DNA from: Miscanthus floridulus
Lineage: Eukaryota > Streptophyta > Magnoliopsida > Poales > Poaceae
Direction of reading: 5' to 3'
NCBI RefSeq assembly: GCF_019320115.1
Contig: NC_089584.1
Coordinates: forward strand, 74,704,291 to 74,768,290
DNA length: 64,000 nt
Shown: positions 22,344 to 33,264 of the stretch, in pieces
How the letters are laid out: every line of letters starts with the position of its first letter
Numbering within the stretch: the first letter of the stretch is position 1
The notes under the pieces: model-generated
Databases searched by the model: none
Told to the model about the DNA's origin: nothing
What the model saw: the letters and a program-made list of their open reading frames with translations, nothing else
Made by a program: the position numbers and the translations under genes

Positions 22344-23954
22344 TCAGGTGACCCAGCTGCACCCAGGCGTGTGATCAGCACTCTTCTCGCTTCCAGCCTG
22401 AGTTTCATCAGCCGTGCTGCCTCTGCAGCCCTGCACCAGTCTCTCATAGTTCCCGGCGCCACCATCGGGCTGCAGCGCTCTCAGCTCCTGCACCGCGATG
22501 CTTCCCATGGCGCTGTTCTTATGGGCCAAGCAAGAGTGCAGAAGAGTACGCCACGCTAACGCGTTCGACGCGAACGGCATCTTCCGGAGCAGGTCGTACG
22601 CCTCTTCAAGCCTCCCAGCACGGCCGAGGAGATCGATGACACTGATGTAGTGGTCAAATGTTGGTTCCACGCCATGCTTCTTGGCCATTGCATCGAAGTA
22701 GCTCAACCCCTCCACAACCAGCCCGGCGTGGCTGCAGGATGTAAGGATGGAGATGAAGGTGTTGCCATTGTACATACCGAGTTCCAGGGCGCGCTCTCCA
22801 GCTGCCAGAGCTTGCCTCCCAAGGCCGTTCTGACCAAGCCCCCGTATCAACGAGTTCCATGACACGACGTCCCTGACAGTCATTTCTTCGAACACCTGCT
22901 CGAGATCAAGCGTCGCACCGCAGCTGCTGTACATGCTCATCAGAGAATTGCTGACGAAGACGTTACTCTGACCAAACCCGTCCTTTACGGTGCGTGCATG
23001 CACTTGCCTCCCAAACGCAAGCAGTACCAGCACTGAGCAGGTGTGCAGAACTGTTGTGTATATTGAGGGGTTTAAAACCTTGGCATTGCCACCACAATGG
23101 CCATCCGATCTGACCAGATCGATGAAGAGGCGGAGAGCATCTTCTCCGAGGCTATTCTCCCCCAGGCAGGATATTATGATGTTCCACGTGGAGGCATCCT
23201 TTTTCCTCATAATTCTGAAGAGATCAAGAGCCCTGTCGACGAGCTTATGCCGGGAATATCCGTCCATCATGATGTTACAAGAGCAGATGTCCCTGTACCG
23301 CATCCCGTAGAACACCTTCTCGGCGTCCGACAGTGCGCCCAGCTTGGCATGCCCATCAATCAAAGCATTCCACACGAAACAATGCCTGCTCCCTTCGTCC
23401 ACGAGCTTGAAGGTGAGCCCATGGAGCTGCAACAGCATGGCTAGTGACTGGACACCCACGCAGGCCTTGAGCAGGGAGCTGAACGTGTGCGCATTGGGCA
23501 GCACCCCCCGCGCAAAGAACTTGGCATAGAGCGCCACGAAGAGCTCCACCGCCTTACCAGGCTCGCCGTTCCGGACGTGGCACGACACCATGGCCGTCCA
23601 GGTGAAGACGTTGTGCTGATCCAGTGGGAGCTCCTCGAAGAGATGCTGCGCCTCGGCGGCCGCGGCTCCGCCGGCGCGAGAGAGGCCCCCGATCATGGTG
23701 GTGTAAGAGGTGGCGTTCCTCCTGGGCATCTCCCGCAAGAAGGAGAGCGCCCAGTCGGTGCGGCCGGCGTCGACGAGCGCGGCCAGCGCGGCGTTCCAGG
23801 ACACCTGGCTCTTCACGGGCATTGCCTCGAACAGCTCGAGGGCCCTCTCGGCCTGCCCAGCTCTGCCGACGTCCGTGACCTCGATTGTCCTACGGGCCAG
23901 GCGAGACAAGCGCGGCAGGTCCTGGACTGCCTTGCCGAGCGCCCGCGGCGCCAT
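22344..23954 (-). CDS. PLS-type pentatricopeptide repeat (PPR) protein, E-motif ending, no DYW
   Basis: Single uninterrupted frame of 536 aa, as usual for PPR genes. Repeats include 'SWNAALAALVDAGRTDWALS', 'TWTAMVSCHVRNGEPGKAVE', 'VWNALIDGHAKLGALSDAEK', 'TWNIIISCLGENSLGEDALR', 'SWNSLIRGLGQNGLGRQALA' and 'TFISILTSCSHAGLVVEGLS', alternating P, L and S types. The E region starts 'LAWRTLLHSCLAHKN' and closes with PGCSWV followed directly by Thr and TGA. PPR proteins bind organelle RNA, each repeat reading one base; PLS members mostly specify C-to-U editing sites in mitochondria or plastids. Lacking a DYW deaminase, it would need a partner. The N-terminus is basic and hydroxylated, compatible with organelle targeting, but I cannot tell which organelle. 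A 26-bp repeat lies in its 5' leader. Confidence 0.9.
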   Translation of the reverse strand: MAPRALGKAVQDLPRLSRLARRTIEVTDVGRAGQAERALELFEAMPVKSQVSWNAALAALVDAGRTDWALSFLREMPRRNATSYTTMIGGLSRAGGAAAAEAQHLFEELPLDQHNVFTWTAMVSCHVRNGEPGKAVELFVALYAKFFARGVLPNAHTFSSLLKACVGVQSLAMLLQLHGLTFKLVDEGSRHCFVWNALIDGHAKLGALSDAEKVFYGMRYRDICSCNIMMDGYSRHKLVDRALDLFRIMRKKDASTWNIIISCLGENSLGEDALRLFIDLVRSDGHCGGNAKVLNPSIYTTVLHTCSVLVLLAFGRQVHARTVKDGFGQSNVFVSNSLMSMYSSCGATLDLEQVFEEMTVRDVVSWNSLIRGLGQNGLGRQALAAGERALELGMYNGNTFISILTSCSHAGLVVEGLSYFDAMAKKHGVEPTFDHYISVIDLLGRAGRLEEAYDLLRKMPFASNALAWRTLLHSCLAHKNSAMGSIAVQELRALQPDGGAGNYERLVQGCRGSTADETQAGSEKSADHTPGCSWVT

Positions 23955-23989
23955 TTTCCGTGACTTCCGACTTCCGAGGCTGGTTGGAA

Positions 23990-24054
23990 CGCTGCCGCCT
24001 CTCCTCTAGTCTCCTGCCTGCAGAACCACGCTGCCGCCTCTCCTCTAGTCTCCT
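23990..24054. repeat. 26-bp direct repeat, two copies, period 39
   Basis: 'cgctgccgcctctcctctag' plus 'tctcct' occurs at 23990-24015 and again at 24029-24054 without mismatch. It lies 36-100 bp upstream of the PPR start codon and is probably transcribed as part of its leader. Confidence 0.9.
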
Positions 24055-24302
24055 CCAGTGCAGCGATGAGTCTGCAGTTCTGTAATGAGTTGAGCAACTT
24101 TGTTTGGCGAAGCGCCTCGTGCTGCACTTCGATTTCGATTGTTGCCAGGCAGTGCCGCAAACCATCTGGTCCGAACGGCCGGACCGGAGGCGCCCACGGA
24201 TCAGAGCGCGATGTTTTTTTTTTAATTTTAACACTTTTTAAAAATTAATTTTAAATCTAACGTTCTTTGTTTTTTTTAACCAACACTTTTGGCCGCACCT
24301 AT

Positions 24303-25182
24303 TGATGAGAACATGACACCCCTGTATATGATCATATTTGACACATGGTACAGAGGGGTAGAAGATCATTAAAGGTGTCCAAGTCATTAAGTCAAGAAGG
24401 AGGTCCGAGGCTAAGTCGGTTCAAGTCCTCGAGCTGAAGCTCAAAGCAACTCAAGTTCGAGTCTGCCTCGGCCTACAGGACCAGTCTATCTTAAACTGGT
24501 CACCCAGGACGCATCCGGACTCCGTTTTCGATGATCCACATATGGATGGAAAGCTAATTGGATAAGGAAGCCAACCCAATTGGTTTCACGTCTAAAGCCC
24601 TTCGGAATCAACGGGAATCGTCGAAACAAGTCAGCGTCTAGAATCTATCAGGGTGCTGCAACACCGTCTTTTGGTCCGTTGGACCGTGTATCGTGTTTGG
24701 GCACATTAGAGGACGCGTCCAGGGGGTTGACGTCCAAGACTATAAATACCAGCCATCGCTCTCCTTAGGGTTTGTGTTTTGTTTAGTTCTTGATTTTCTC
24801 GTGAAACAGATATCGTTTTGCTGCAACTATTGCCGCCAAGACCGCTTGCTGTGAACCAGGGCCTCAGTTCTTGATCTTGTTCGCCTGTGGCGATTAGTCC
24901 TTTCGAATAAAGACTTGAACTCCTTCTCGTTATCTTAATCCTCATATTTATTTGTAATTTTAGATTGCGTTCATCCCGTTCTTGCTTGTGTTCTCGATTT
25001 GCTTGCAGGGCAACCTTTTCGGCGAGGTCAATCGCGTTTGCGTGGTTAATAACTAACGGAGCAGTGGTGTAACAGTTGCGGAGGTCCAAATCAATCTTGG
25101 TTCGAAGCCTAGATCATGAACGTCGAGTCTCCATCAATCGACGCTATCATACCTTTCGAAAGATCGAGCCTAGTCTACATCA
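24303..25182 (+). repeat. 5' LTR of the Gypsy-like element
   Basis: Starts TGATGAGAACATGACACC and ends GTCTACATCA. Probable TATA region 'gactataaataccagc' near 24740. It differs from the 3' LTR by scattered substitutions and small indels, so insertion is not recent. Confidence 0.93.
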
Positions 25183-26397
25183 AGTAATATCAGCGACCTT
25201 GTTGTCCATTAGGTATAACTTTATTTCCCCTTTAGATTGTTACTGTTTTTGCATTACCTATAGTCTATAAAAAGCCAAAAAAATATATACATCGTCACAT
25301 ATTCCCTGTTCTATAGTCTCATTGTGCCATGCAATTTCGTCTCTGTTTCGTGTTGTTGAGTTTGTGCCCTAGGTCAAGTTCTTGTTACTGGTTTTAGATC
25401 GTTTTTAGTACAGTTTGTGTTTTCCCCTTTGTTTTTCATCATAATCCGTGAACATCTCCAAGTTTTGTTGAGTTTCCTTTGTATTCATTAAACCCTAGTC
25501 CACGCCATCTTATTTGTTACACTTGTCTTCATTGTTTTCATCAAATCCTTGCTGCCGTGACCAATTTTGCGCGCATTGTTCCCGTTTTGTCCTCTAATTC
25601 GGAGTCCGTTTTTAAAACTAGTCTAGTTTTCGTATACAAACTCGGATTTCGACGTTCCATATATCAAAATCGACCAGAAAAAAATTTCGGATCCGTCCAT
25701 CCCTGTTTTTATCAGGGTCGGAGATTTTTATTTTGGTCAAAAAGTGGTCACAAGATCCTCTTTTCGTGGTCACAAGGTCTTTATCGATTTCGAGCACGTC
25801 TTCTAAAAATTCCACAGGCCACATCTTCCACTTGTTTAAGCTTATATTTTCTGTGGTTACTTCTTTTATGCTTCTAAGTAAAAAAAATATAAAAAAATAA
25901 AGAGAAAAAGTCGAAGAATCCCAAAAAATAATGACAGCTCAAAAATAGAGAAAAAAGAGGGGCAAAAGTGGAACAATATCTAGAGGAGCACATAGAAAGC
26001 GTCATTTGAGCTGTGTTTGCGTGTGCTGATTTCTACCTTGTTCCTAATCGTATTCTTGCTGTTCACATCACTTGATACATCTGGTACTTAGAACATGAGT
26101 AGGCCAGCAACTAAGACAAGCACTTAGGATACTTATTCAGCTTTGCTATTCAGTTGCAAATTTTACTATTCCTTGCTACTATATTGTGCCTGTCCAAGCT
26201 CTACTTTCTTCTAACCAAGTACAGGTTCGCCTTGCAACTGTTACACTCAAGCTATAATGGTATCACAGTCACCGACCGATTGCACCGTCTATTGCTTTGG
26301 TAAGAACACTTGTAAGACCATGGTAAGACGCTTGAGAGTGTGTGACTTTACTCCTTGACCACATCCTATAGTAGTTCATAGAAAAATACATACTTGT

Positions 26398-27331
26398 GTG
26401 TTTTCTTGTTTGATTCTAACAATAACAGGTTGTTCATATCCACCGACTTATGATGGTATAGGTGCTGATGAGTACATAGAGTGGGAAATTACCATAGATA
26501 ACATATTTGCTACTCGCTTTATATGTTCAAGGTGGAAGGTAAAAAATGCATCTAATGTTTTACGACATTCTACTTTATCTTGGTGGGAGTCTTTAGATCC
26601 TTTTGATAAACCTCAAACTTGGAATGATATGAAAGATCTTATGAGAGAAAATTTTGTTAATCAATCTCTTATAATTAATTCAAATGATGAGGTGCATCAA
26701 CTAGATCAATCTCTTGTTATTCCTCCTGCTATGGCTAACCTTTTCTAGGATAATGTACAAAAGAGCGAGGATGACGTGATAGAAAATGAGGAGCTCACAA
26801 CCTCATGCAAATTCAGAACCATCATTTCACAACGCACCTGTTACTCCTACTAAAAACACAGGTAATACCCATGGTGCTACACTCATGGAAGGTGAGAATA
26901 GTTTTAATGTACTAAATTCTTTCATAAACCATGTTATTATAGAGCAATTGTTAGTGGAACCCTCTCTTGATTTATCATTGTCCTATGATGATTTGCTTGA
27001 TGTTCCTTGTGATAAAGATGAATTAGTTGATGATGCTTCAGTTTTATATGTTTTGGAACCAACCACTTGCGCTGAAAATAAACATGTTATTCAAATTGCT
27101 ACTAAAACTGATGAGTTCAAACTGTTGTCTTCTTTACATACTTTGGGTTATATTGAATTTGATATTTTGTGTAACCTAGATTATTTGGAGGAGAGCCTAT
27201 TTAAATATGTTGATTTGCCTTGGTTTTCTAAATATACATATTATGTTATTGGCAAATATAACAATAAGGGACAATATATGATACATCACGTATACATTCA
27301 CAGTAATATGAATTCTCCTTTTGTTGTATAA
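26398..27331 (+). pseudogene. gag-like region of the Gypsy-like element, two frames
   Basis: The first frame (ending 26748) has 'YPPTYDGIGADEYIEWE', 'LSWWESL' and 'WNDMKDLMRENFV', which fit the retrotransposon gag (capsid) domain of plant Gypsy elements. The second frame, 26786-27331, is acidic and contains 'LGYIEFDILCNLDYLEESLF'; I do not recognise it. No zinc knuckle and no pol motifs follow, so mobilisation would depend on another element's proteins. Confidence 0.7.
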
Positions 27332-27717
27332 GATTGTGATCGTTTAGAGGACATCCATAATAATATAAATATTTTCTCATGTTTCTCAAAGAAACAAATT
27401 CACTTTCAAGAAGGGGAGCATTGTTGATTGCTACCTATATCTGCTACATCATCTATTCCTGCATTGTCTTTGGATAGTTCTAATCTTTTGCAGGATAGTG
27501 TTGACATACATCATGTGCATTCGGATCATGGAGTCTACATGCTTGCTGAATTTTTTATGCGAGATGACATGCTACAAACTTAAAAACATGGTCATGTTCC
27601 TTCTAACAATTATTTTAGTTCCCTTTATTTTCGCAACCCTGTTCTCCTTTATATTGTGCATGATCAGTTTCAAGCACAATCGACGCCAAGAATGACTTTT
27701 CGTCAAGAAGGGGAGGA

Positions 27718-28590
27718 TGATGAGGACATGACACCCCTGCATATGACCATGTTTGGCACATGGTATGGAGGGGTAGGAGGCCAGCAAGGATGTCCAAGTA
27801 AAGAAGGAGGCCCGAGGCTAATTCGGTTCGAGTCCCCGAGGTGGAGGCCCAAAGCAACTCAAGTTCGAGTCTGCCTCGGCCTCTAGGACTAGTCTACCTT
27901 AAACTGGTCACCCAGGATGCATCCGGACTCCGTTTTCGATGATCCATATATGGATGGAAAGCTAATTAGATAAGGAAGCCAACCCAATTGGTTTCACATC
28001 AAAAGCCCTTTGGAATCAACGGGAATCATCGAAACAACTTAGCGTCCAGAATTTGTTAGGGTGCTGTGGCACCGTCTTTTGGTCCGTTGGACTGTGTATC
28101 GTGTTTGGGCCCATTAGGGTGTGCATCTAGGGGGATTGACGCCCAAGACTCTATAAATATCAGCCGTCACTCTCTTTAGGGTTTGTGTTTTGTTTAGTTC
28201 TTGATTTTCTCATGAAACAGATATCGTTTTGCTGCAACTGTCGCCGCCAAGGCCGCTTGCTGTGAACCAGTGCCCCAGTTCTTGATCTTGTTCGCCTGTG
28301 GCGATTAGTCCTTTCGAATAAAGACTTGAACTCCTCATTATCTTAAGCCTCATATTTATTTGCAATTTCAGATTGCGTTCACCCCATTCTTGCTTGTGTT
28401 CTCGATTCGCTTGCAGGATAGCATTCTCGGCGAGGTCAATCGCGTTCGCATGGTTGATAACCAACGAAGTAGTGGTGTAATGGTTGCGGGGGTCCGAATC
28501 AATCTTGGTTCGAAGCTTAGATCATGAATATCGAGTCTCCACCAATTGATGCTATTATACCTTTCGGAAGATCAGGCCTAGTCTACATCA
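27718..28590 (+). repeat. 3' LTR of the Gypsy-like element
   Basis: Starts TGATGAGGACATGACACC directly after the polypurine tract and ends GTCTACATCA, followed by the CCTAT duplication. TATA region 'ctctataaatatcagcc' near 28150. Confidence 0.93.
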
Positions 28591-29602
28591 CCTATTGTCA
28601 TGGCATGGCCAAATGCATGGTGGCACAGCAGGGAGGTGACGTGGTGATGACCGATATTGCTGACTGGTGATGTGGCAGGGCCTGTCGCGCCACTATGCAT
28701 GGCGCGACAGTGCCGTGCCAAGGAGCATGGCGCGGCGGTACCTGGATGGTTTAATCAGAATTTTTCGCATCGATAGTGGGAGTTACTCTAGGTATTGCTT
28801 GACTAAAACCAATAGTAGATTTGTTTATGTCTTTTGTTTAATCTTTTTCATGGCCGAATAGAGAATTTGATAAGCCAATGATTTTTTTTCATAATACGGT
28901 TAACCACCATGTTAACTAATCGACTACGAAAAATTAGATCAGATTGAAATGAATATTTTTAAGGAAAAAACTTATTTTTTGGCCCCATATTGTAGGATCG
29001 GTAGCGACGCGACCATGAACCCTAGCGTTGAGATACCCCGGGACTACCGGGTTTCAAACTAGTTGCTACTTAATCTCACATGCAGTGATGTCGTGACACA
29101 TTAAAACGAATATAAAACAAATAAATAAAATCCATGTGCTAGTTGACAAACTGCCACATAACGTTTTTATTGGTTTGACATAAGTTCGACATAACATAAT
29201 TAACTAAGCTTGCAAGTTTCGGACCCCAATATTAGTTTGACCTAACAAACTAAGACCCAAGGAGTGTCCATGCAGCTCAGCTTCTGAGCTAACTTCCTAT
29301 AGCTCTTCACCTTCTGCATAAATAGACGTTAAAGTTAGTGCATTTCTCAAACGCATATACACTAAAGAAACATTTTCAGAATAGACCAATTTATGTTTAT
29401 CTCCACAAAAGCCTCGAGAACGCCTGGCCCTTGCCCTCTAGACTCGTGAAGCCGGAATGCTGCTTCGTTGGATAGCCTCGATAATTATGTCGCCTGGGTA
29501 TAGAAACGTGGTTGAACAGTTTTAGTATACATACTTAATACTAAATGGATAACAAATTGTACCATTCAAGTATCTTACCACATATCTTTGTAGCGGGGCT
29601 CT

Positions 29603-32277
29603 CTATAGCTGTGTGTCCTCTCTAGTGGCAACGTCGTACACATTTTCGATCACATCTTCCTCCGAGTCCTCGTCAATCGCCTCCTTAGTGTACGGGGGCT
29701 TGATATGTGTCCTCGTAGACCTATAAAGCCAGCGTAGGTACTCATCGAAGGTGTGCTGGTCATGTGGAGGACCCGCATGGACCGACTGCTGTTCTCTGAT
29801 CTCCCACAAGTGGATGTGCGCGTTGTGTGTCACGCGCTAATCCTTGGTCTTATACCTCTTCCTATGGTCATACCTGCAACAAAACAATGTTAGTTGTACC
29901 ACACACACCTCTGAATTATAGCTTTGTTATTAGTCGATAACGCACCTGTGCAATCCTTGGTTGGTGGAGTAAGAGCAACTCCAGTAGGGCCCCTACTTGA
30001 GCCCCCATAGCTAAATATGGGAGCTCAGGTAAAAAATCCAACTCCAGCAGGGCCCCTACTACGGACCCAAAATTTGTTAGCCCAACAAAATCTACACTCT
30101 AGACCCCATTGTGGTGGAAGAATGGGGGCCGGCCCCAATCTTTCCTCTGCCGCGCGTGCTACTACGCCTCCACCGCGTGGATGCTCCCTGCCCAACACGG
30201 TCTCCCTCCCAGCGTGGCGACTCTCCCCTCTACCCCCTCCGGCAGATGCGGCGGCACAGGGACGGCCCAGATCGATGCGGGCACCCTGCTCTGGCGCCGC
30301 CATTGCCGTGTGGATGTTGGCGCGCTGCTCCACCGCCACCGCATGGGGATGCGGGCACGTTGCTCTGCTGCCACCGCGTGGGCGAGGAATCACGGCTTCG
30401 GTGCAGGTACAACGGCCCATCCCCACCATCGCTCGGGCACGGCCGTCATCCACGCCGCTGCACAGGCCTGGTCACTGCTCGCCTTGGTACCGGCTCCATT
30501 CTCCCCCATGGCCAACGTCTCCTCCCTTGCCTCCCTCTGCCACACGCGGAGCGGCCCAACCACGCCTCCCTCCGATGGGTGACTGCATTGCCCCTACCGC
30601 TCATCCATGCCCTATGTGTGTGGAGAGGATGAGGGGAAGAAAGGCATGGCTCAATGACACACGGGTCCCAATTGTCATTGGCTGCTGATATGGATTTGGG
30701 GGCTTTGTTTTGAGGCTGCTGCTAGAGTAGAAGAGGTTTATTGGGCCAATAAAAGTTGGGGTCAGCACCCAAATAAAAAGTAGGGGCTCTGTTTTTGGGG
30801 CTAGTGCTGAAGATGCTCTAAAATGGTGGTGGGCAGCCTGTCATTCTTCCAAACTGTCTATAGACCCTAACGGATAAGTGAATCTCGACCACGTGGAAGA
30901 AAATAAGAGGGACATTGCAGCGATACTCCTCTGACTCATCCCTAGTGACAGAACTGAGATAGTATTGGAGCTCCGGAGCATCACAAGGACACCAATGCAC
31001 CTGAACATTTTGTAATTGAGTTAGGCTATGATATAGTGTATATCGAATAAGACACATGTATGATAGTAAAGAAAGCGTAACCTGGTGCTATGTCAGGATG
31101 TTGAGACCGTCCGTGTACTCCCTATACTTGCACCTCGCATTCCCTCTAACTAATTCTGATTTCGTCCAGATAAACAAAGCTATAGGGAGTGTATTCTACC
31201 CGTTCTATTGCTGCATTAAACACGATAATGAATTAGCCATTGATAAACTCATCATATGTAACCATATCGAAGAATATAATGAACCAAAGTACTTACTAGT
31301 AAACTAGTATTAAGGGGCCTCCCAACGGGCCATCGCTCCCAACACCAAACTTAGAGTAGGTACGAGCAACCCCCAAGGTTCGCATACCCTGAGGTGCGAC
31401 AACAGACAACACATAGTTGTCGATATGTCAATGCCAGGACTGCGCCACCCCAGCTGTACGCTGCTATGTTCTCCCACGACTGGCGTAGTATGTCAAGAAA
31501 GATCCAGCTGATGGTGTTGTCCGAGGCATCTGGGAAGAGGAAAGCACCAAGAAAGTGCCAGAGCCACACTCGAGCGAACCTATCGATCTGAGCCTCCTCA
31601 GCCTATGGGTCCAAGTAATCAAAGCACTCCATGATCTAGGACGATGAAACACCGAAACTTTTTCTAAAATTGACCAAAGAAAATAAGAGCCGATGGCTAC
31701 AGGAAAGCAATGCAAGTATTAAATAGCCTTGAATTTCTCACTTATTTTTCTTGGAAGCCTCGTCGTCCGGTGTAAGAAAGGCAGTAAACTGAGCCACCAA
31801 CTCCCTCTAGTGATCGTTGTCAACTATCCCTGTCACTGGAAGTCCCCCCAACCGAAGGTCAAAAATAGCCTTCATGTCTTGCATGGTCAAGGTCATCTCG
31901 CCACAAGGTAGGTGAAACGTGTGGGTCTCAGGCCTCCACCTGTTATAAGAATAGAATGACTGTTAGTTGTCTCAAATTTGTTATAAGAATGTTTACGTAC
32001 AAATAAGACACTCGCACCTGTCTATAACTGCAGTAAGTAGTGCTGGGTCAAGGGGCGAAAGACCATAGTTGACAACACGGACAAGCTCGAGGAAGCCGGC
32101 ACACCGTATGTACGGTGCGTAACGCTCGTCCCACTAGGGCGCCCTGATATGCGTGCGGGGCCTCAACGGAGGCAAGGCCACCTCTGCGTCGTTGTCACTC
32201 AAGATGTGTGCTCGGTGTTGGTCATCGTACTCCACCTCAAGAATGGGGTACAACGGGTGCTGCGTGGAAGGGGCCAT
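29603..32277 (-). pseudogene. plant mobile domain (PMD) transposon gene, decayed and interrupted
   Basis: Minus-strand coding remnants in order: 32277-~32023 starts MAPSTQHPLYPILEVEYDD and includes 'CAGFLELVRVVNYGLSPLDP'; ~31940-31730 has 'WRPETHTFHLPCGEMTLTMQ'; ~31570-31370 has 'YSWGGAVLALTYRQLC'; ~31055-30830 has 'VHWCPCDAPELQYYL'; 29833-29603 has 'FDEYLRWLYRSTRTHIKPP'. These follow the known PMD layout (Pfam PMD, MAIN/MAIL1-related and found in plant transposons). Defects: TAG stops at 32136-32134 and 31809-31807, frame changes in the centre, and a Harbinger element at 29973-30818. PMD proteins in genes act in genome stability and silencing; in transposons their role is unknown. Confidence 0.8.
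29973..30818. mobile_element. PIF/Harbinger-type element inside the PMD gene, with GC-rich interior
   Basis: Inverted ends GAGCAACTCCAGTAGGGCCC and (reverse complement of right end) GAGCATCTTCAGCACTAGCC, flanked by TAA on both sides (29970-29972, 30819-30821), the 3-bp signature of this superfamily. The outer ~90 bases resemble Tourist-like MITEs, but about 30110-30690 is GC-rich, open in several frames and unlike the ends, so it may be captured DNA. No transposase recognised. Confidence 0.8.
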
Positions 32278-32506
32278 CCTGTTTCAAATCGATAAACAAA
32301 GGGTTAGAGTATTCAAATTAATAAAATTCAAATTAACATTATGTAGCATTACAAAATTTGAACTACTTGTTATGCAATACGAACACAATATGAAAGCATA
32401 TGTATATATTCAAAGTAACATTAACAGACATATTAAACAACTTAACTAGGAATATAAACATTTGATGAAACTTCATCAAGTCATCAAAATCGACGTATCA
32501 CGCACA

Positions 32507-32574
32507 AGAATCTATACCCAAAATCCCTAACTAAATAACTAGAATCTATACCCAAAATCCCTAACTAAATAACT
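32507..32574. repeat. 34-bp perfect tandem duplication upstream of the PMD gene
   Basis: 'agaatctatacccaaaatcc' plus 'ctaactaaataact' occurs twice head to tail. It lies in a strand-asymmetric A/C-rich stretch (32440-32780) between the PMD start codon and the right TIR, where the element's promoter should be. Confidence 0.9.
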
Positions 32575-33264
32575 AACTATAAACTAAATAATAAATACCT
32601 AATCAATCCCTAAACCAAAAATCCTAAATATACTACAACACGCAACCTCAAACCTAAAAACTACATACCTAAATCACAAACAAATTCACTAACCTAACTA
32701 TACTAAATCACTATCATAAATCAATAACAATCATAAATCAGTTCTATCACTAATTATCCTAAATCAATAATAATCAAAATAAAATGAAATCGAGAGGGGT
32801 ACCTTGATAGGAGCGGGCGACCTTGACATGGGCGGGCGGGTGACCATCCAGGCGTGCTGGCGGCGGGCCACGTGGGGGCGCTATGGCGGTGGGCGGGCAA
32901 GGCACAGTGCGTGGGCGGGCAGGAGAGGTGTGGCGTGTGGGCAGGCGGGGGGCTCGCTCGCGATATTTATGTGCCCCTGACGCGCCATGCTTCTGGACGC
33001 GGCACTACCGCGCCAAGATAGGTGGCGTGGCAGGCCCTGCCACGTCAACCATGACCCTTTTCGGTCGTCGCCATGTTAGCTCTCTGCCGCGCTACCATGT
33101 ATGGCGCGACACAGGCATTTGGCCACGCTATGGCAATGGGCGCAACCAAAAGTGTTAGTTAAAAAAACAGAGAGTGTTAGATTTAAAATTAGTTTTCAAA
33201 AAGTGTTAAAATTAAAAAAATTCGCGCAGGAACGGTGGGTGGGAAGCCATATGCAGGAACAATA

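Larger units (their letters stand above)
24303..28590 (+). mobile_element. non-autonomous Gypsy-like LTR retrotransposon, nested in the left TIR
   Basis: Complete element of 4288 bp with two LTRs (TG...CA ends), perfect 5-bp target duplication CCTAT (24298-24302 and 28591-28595), a polypurine tract AAGAAGGGGAGGA at 27705-27717, and a degenerate primer-binding site after the 5' LTR ('agtaatatcagcgacc'). The 2.5-kb interior holds a gag-like frame and no protease, reverse transcriptase, RNase H or integrase. Confidence 0.93.
24206..33227. mobile_element. long-TIR DNA element (Mutator-like) carrying a plant-mobile-domain gene
   Basis: Terminal inverted repeats of about 240 bp. Right arm about 32990-33227. 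Left arm 24206-24302, continuing at 28596 to about 28745 after the LTR element inserted within it. Matching segments include 'taattttaacactttttaaa', 'ccaacacttttggccgcacc' and, beyond the insertion, 'ggccaaatgcatgg' and 'gtggcagggcctg', each with its reverse complement in the right arm. Outer ends are GCGCGA. Without the nested LTR element the unit is about 4.7 kb. No 9-bp target duplication could be confirmed. Long TIRs suggest a MULE, but no MURA transposase was recognised. Confidence 0.8.

Noticed and set aside
30017..30688. 223-codon open frame and overlapping frames on both strands
   Set aside because: Located inside a Harbinger-type element, GC-rich and open in several frames at once; no recognised domain. 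Kept only as possible captured DNA.
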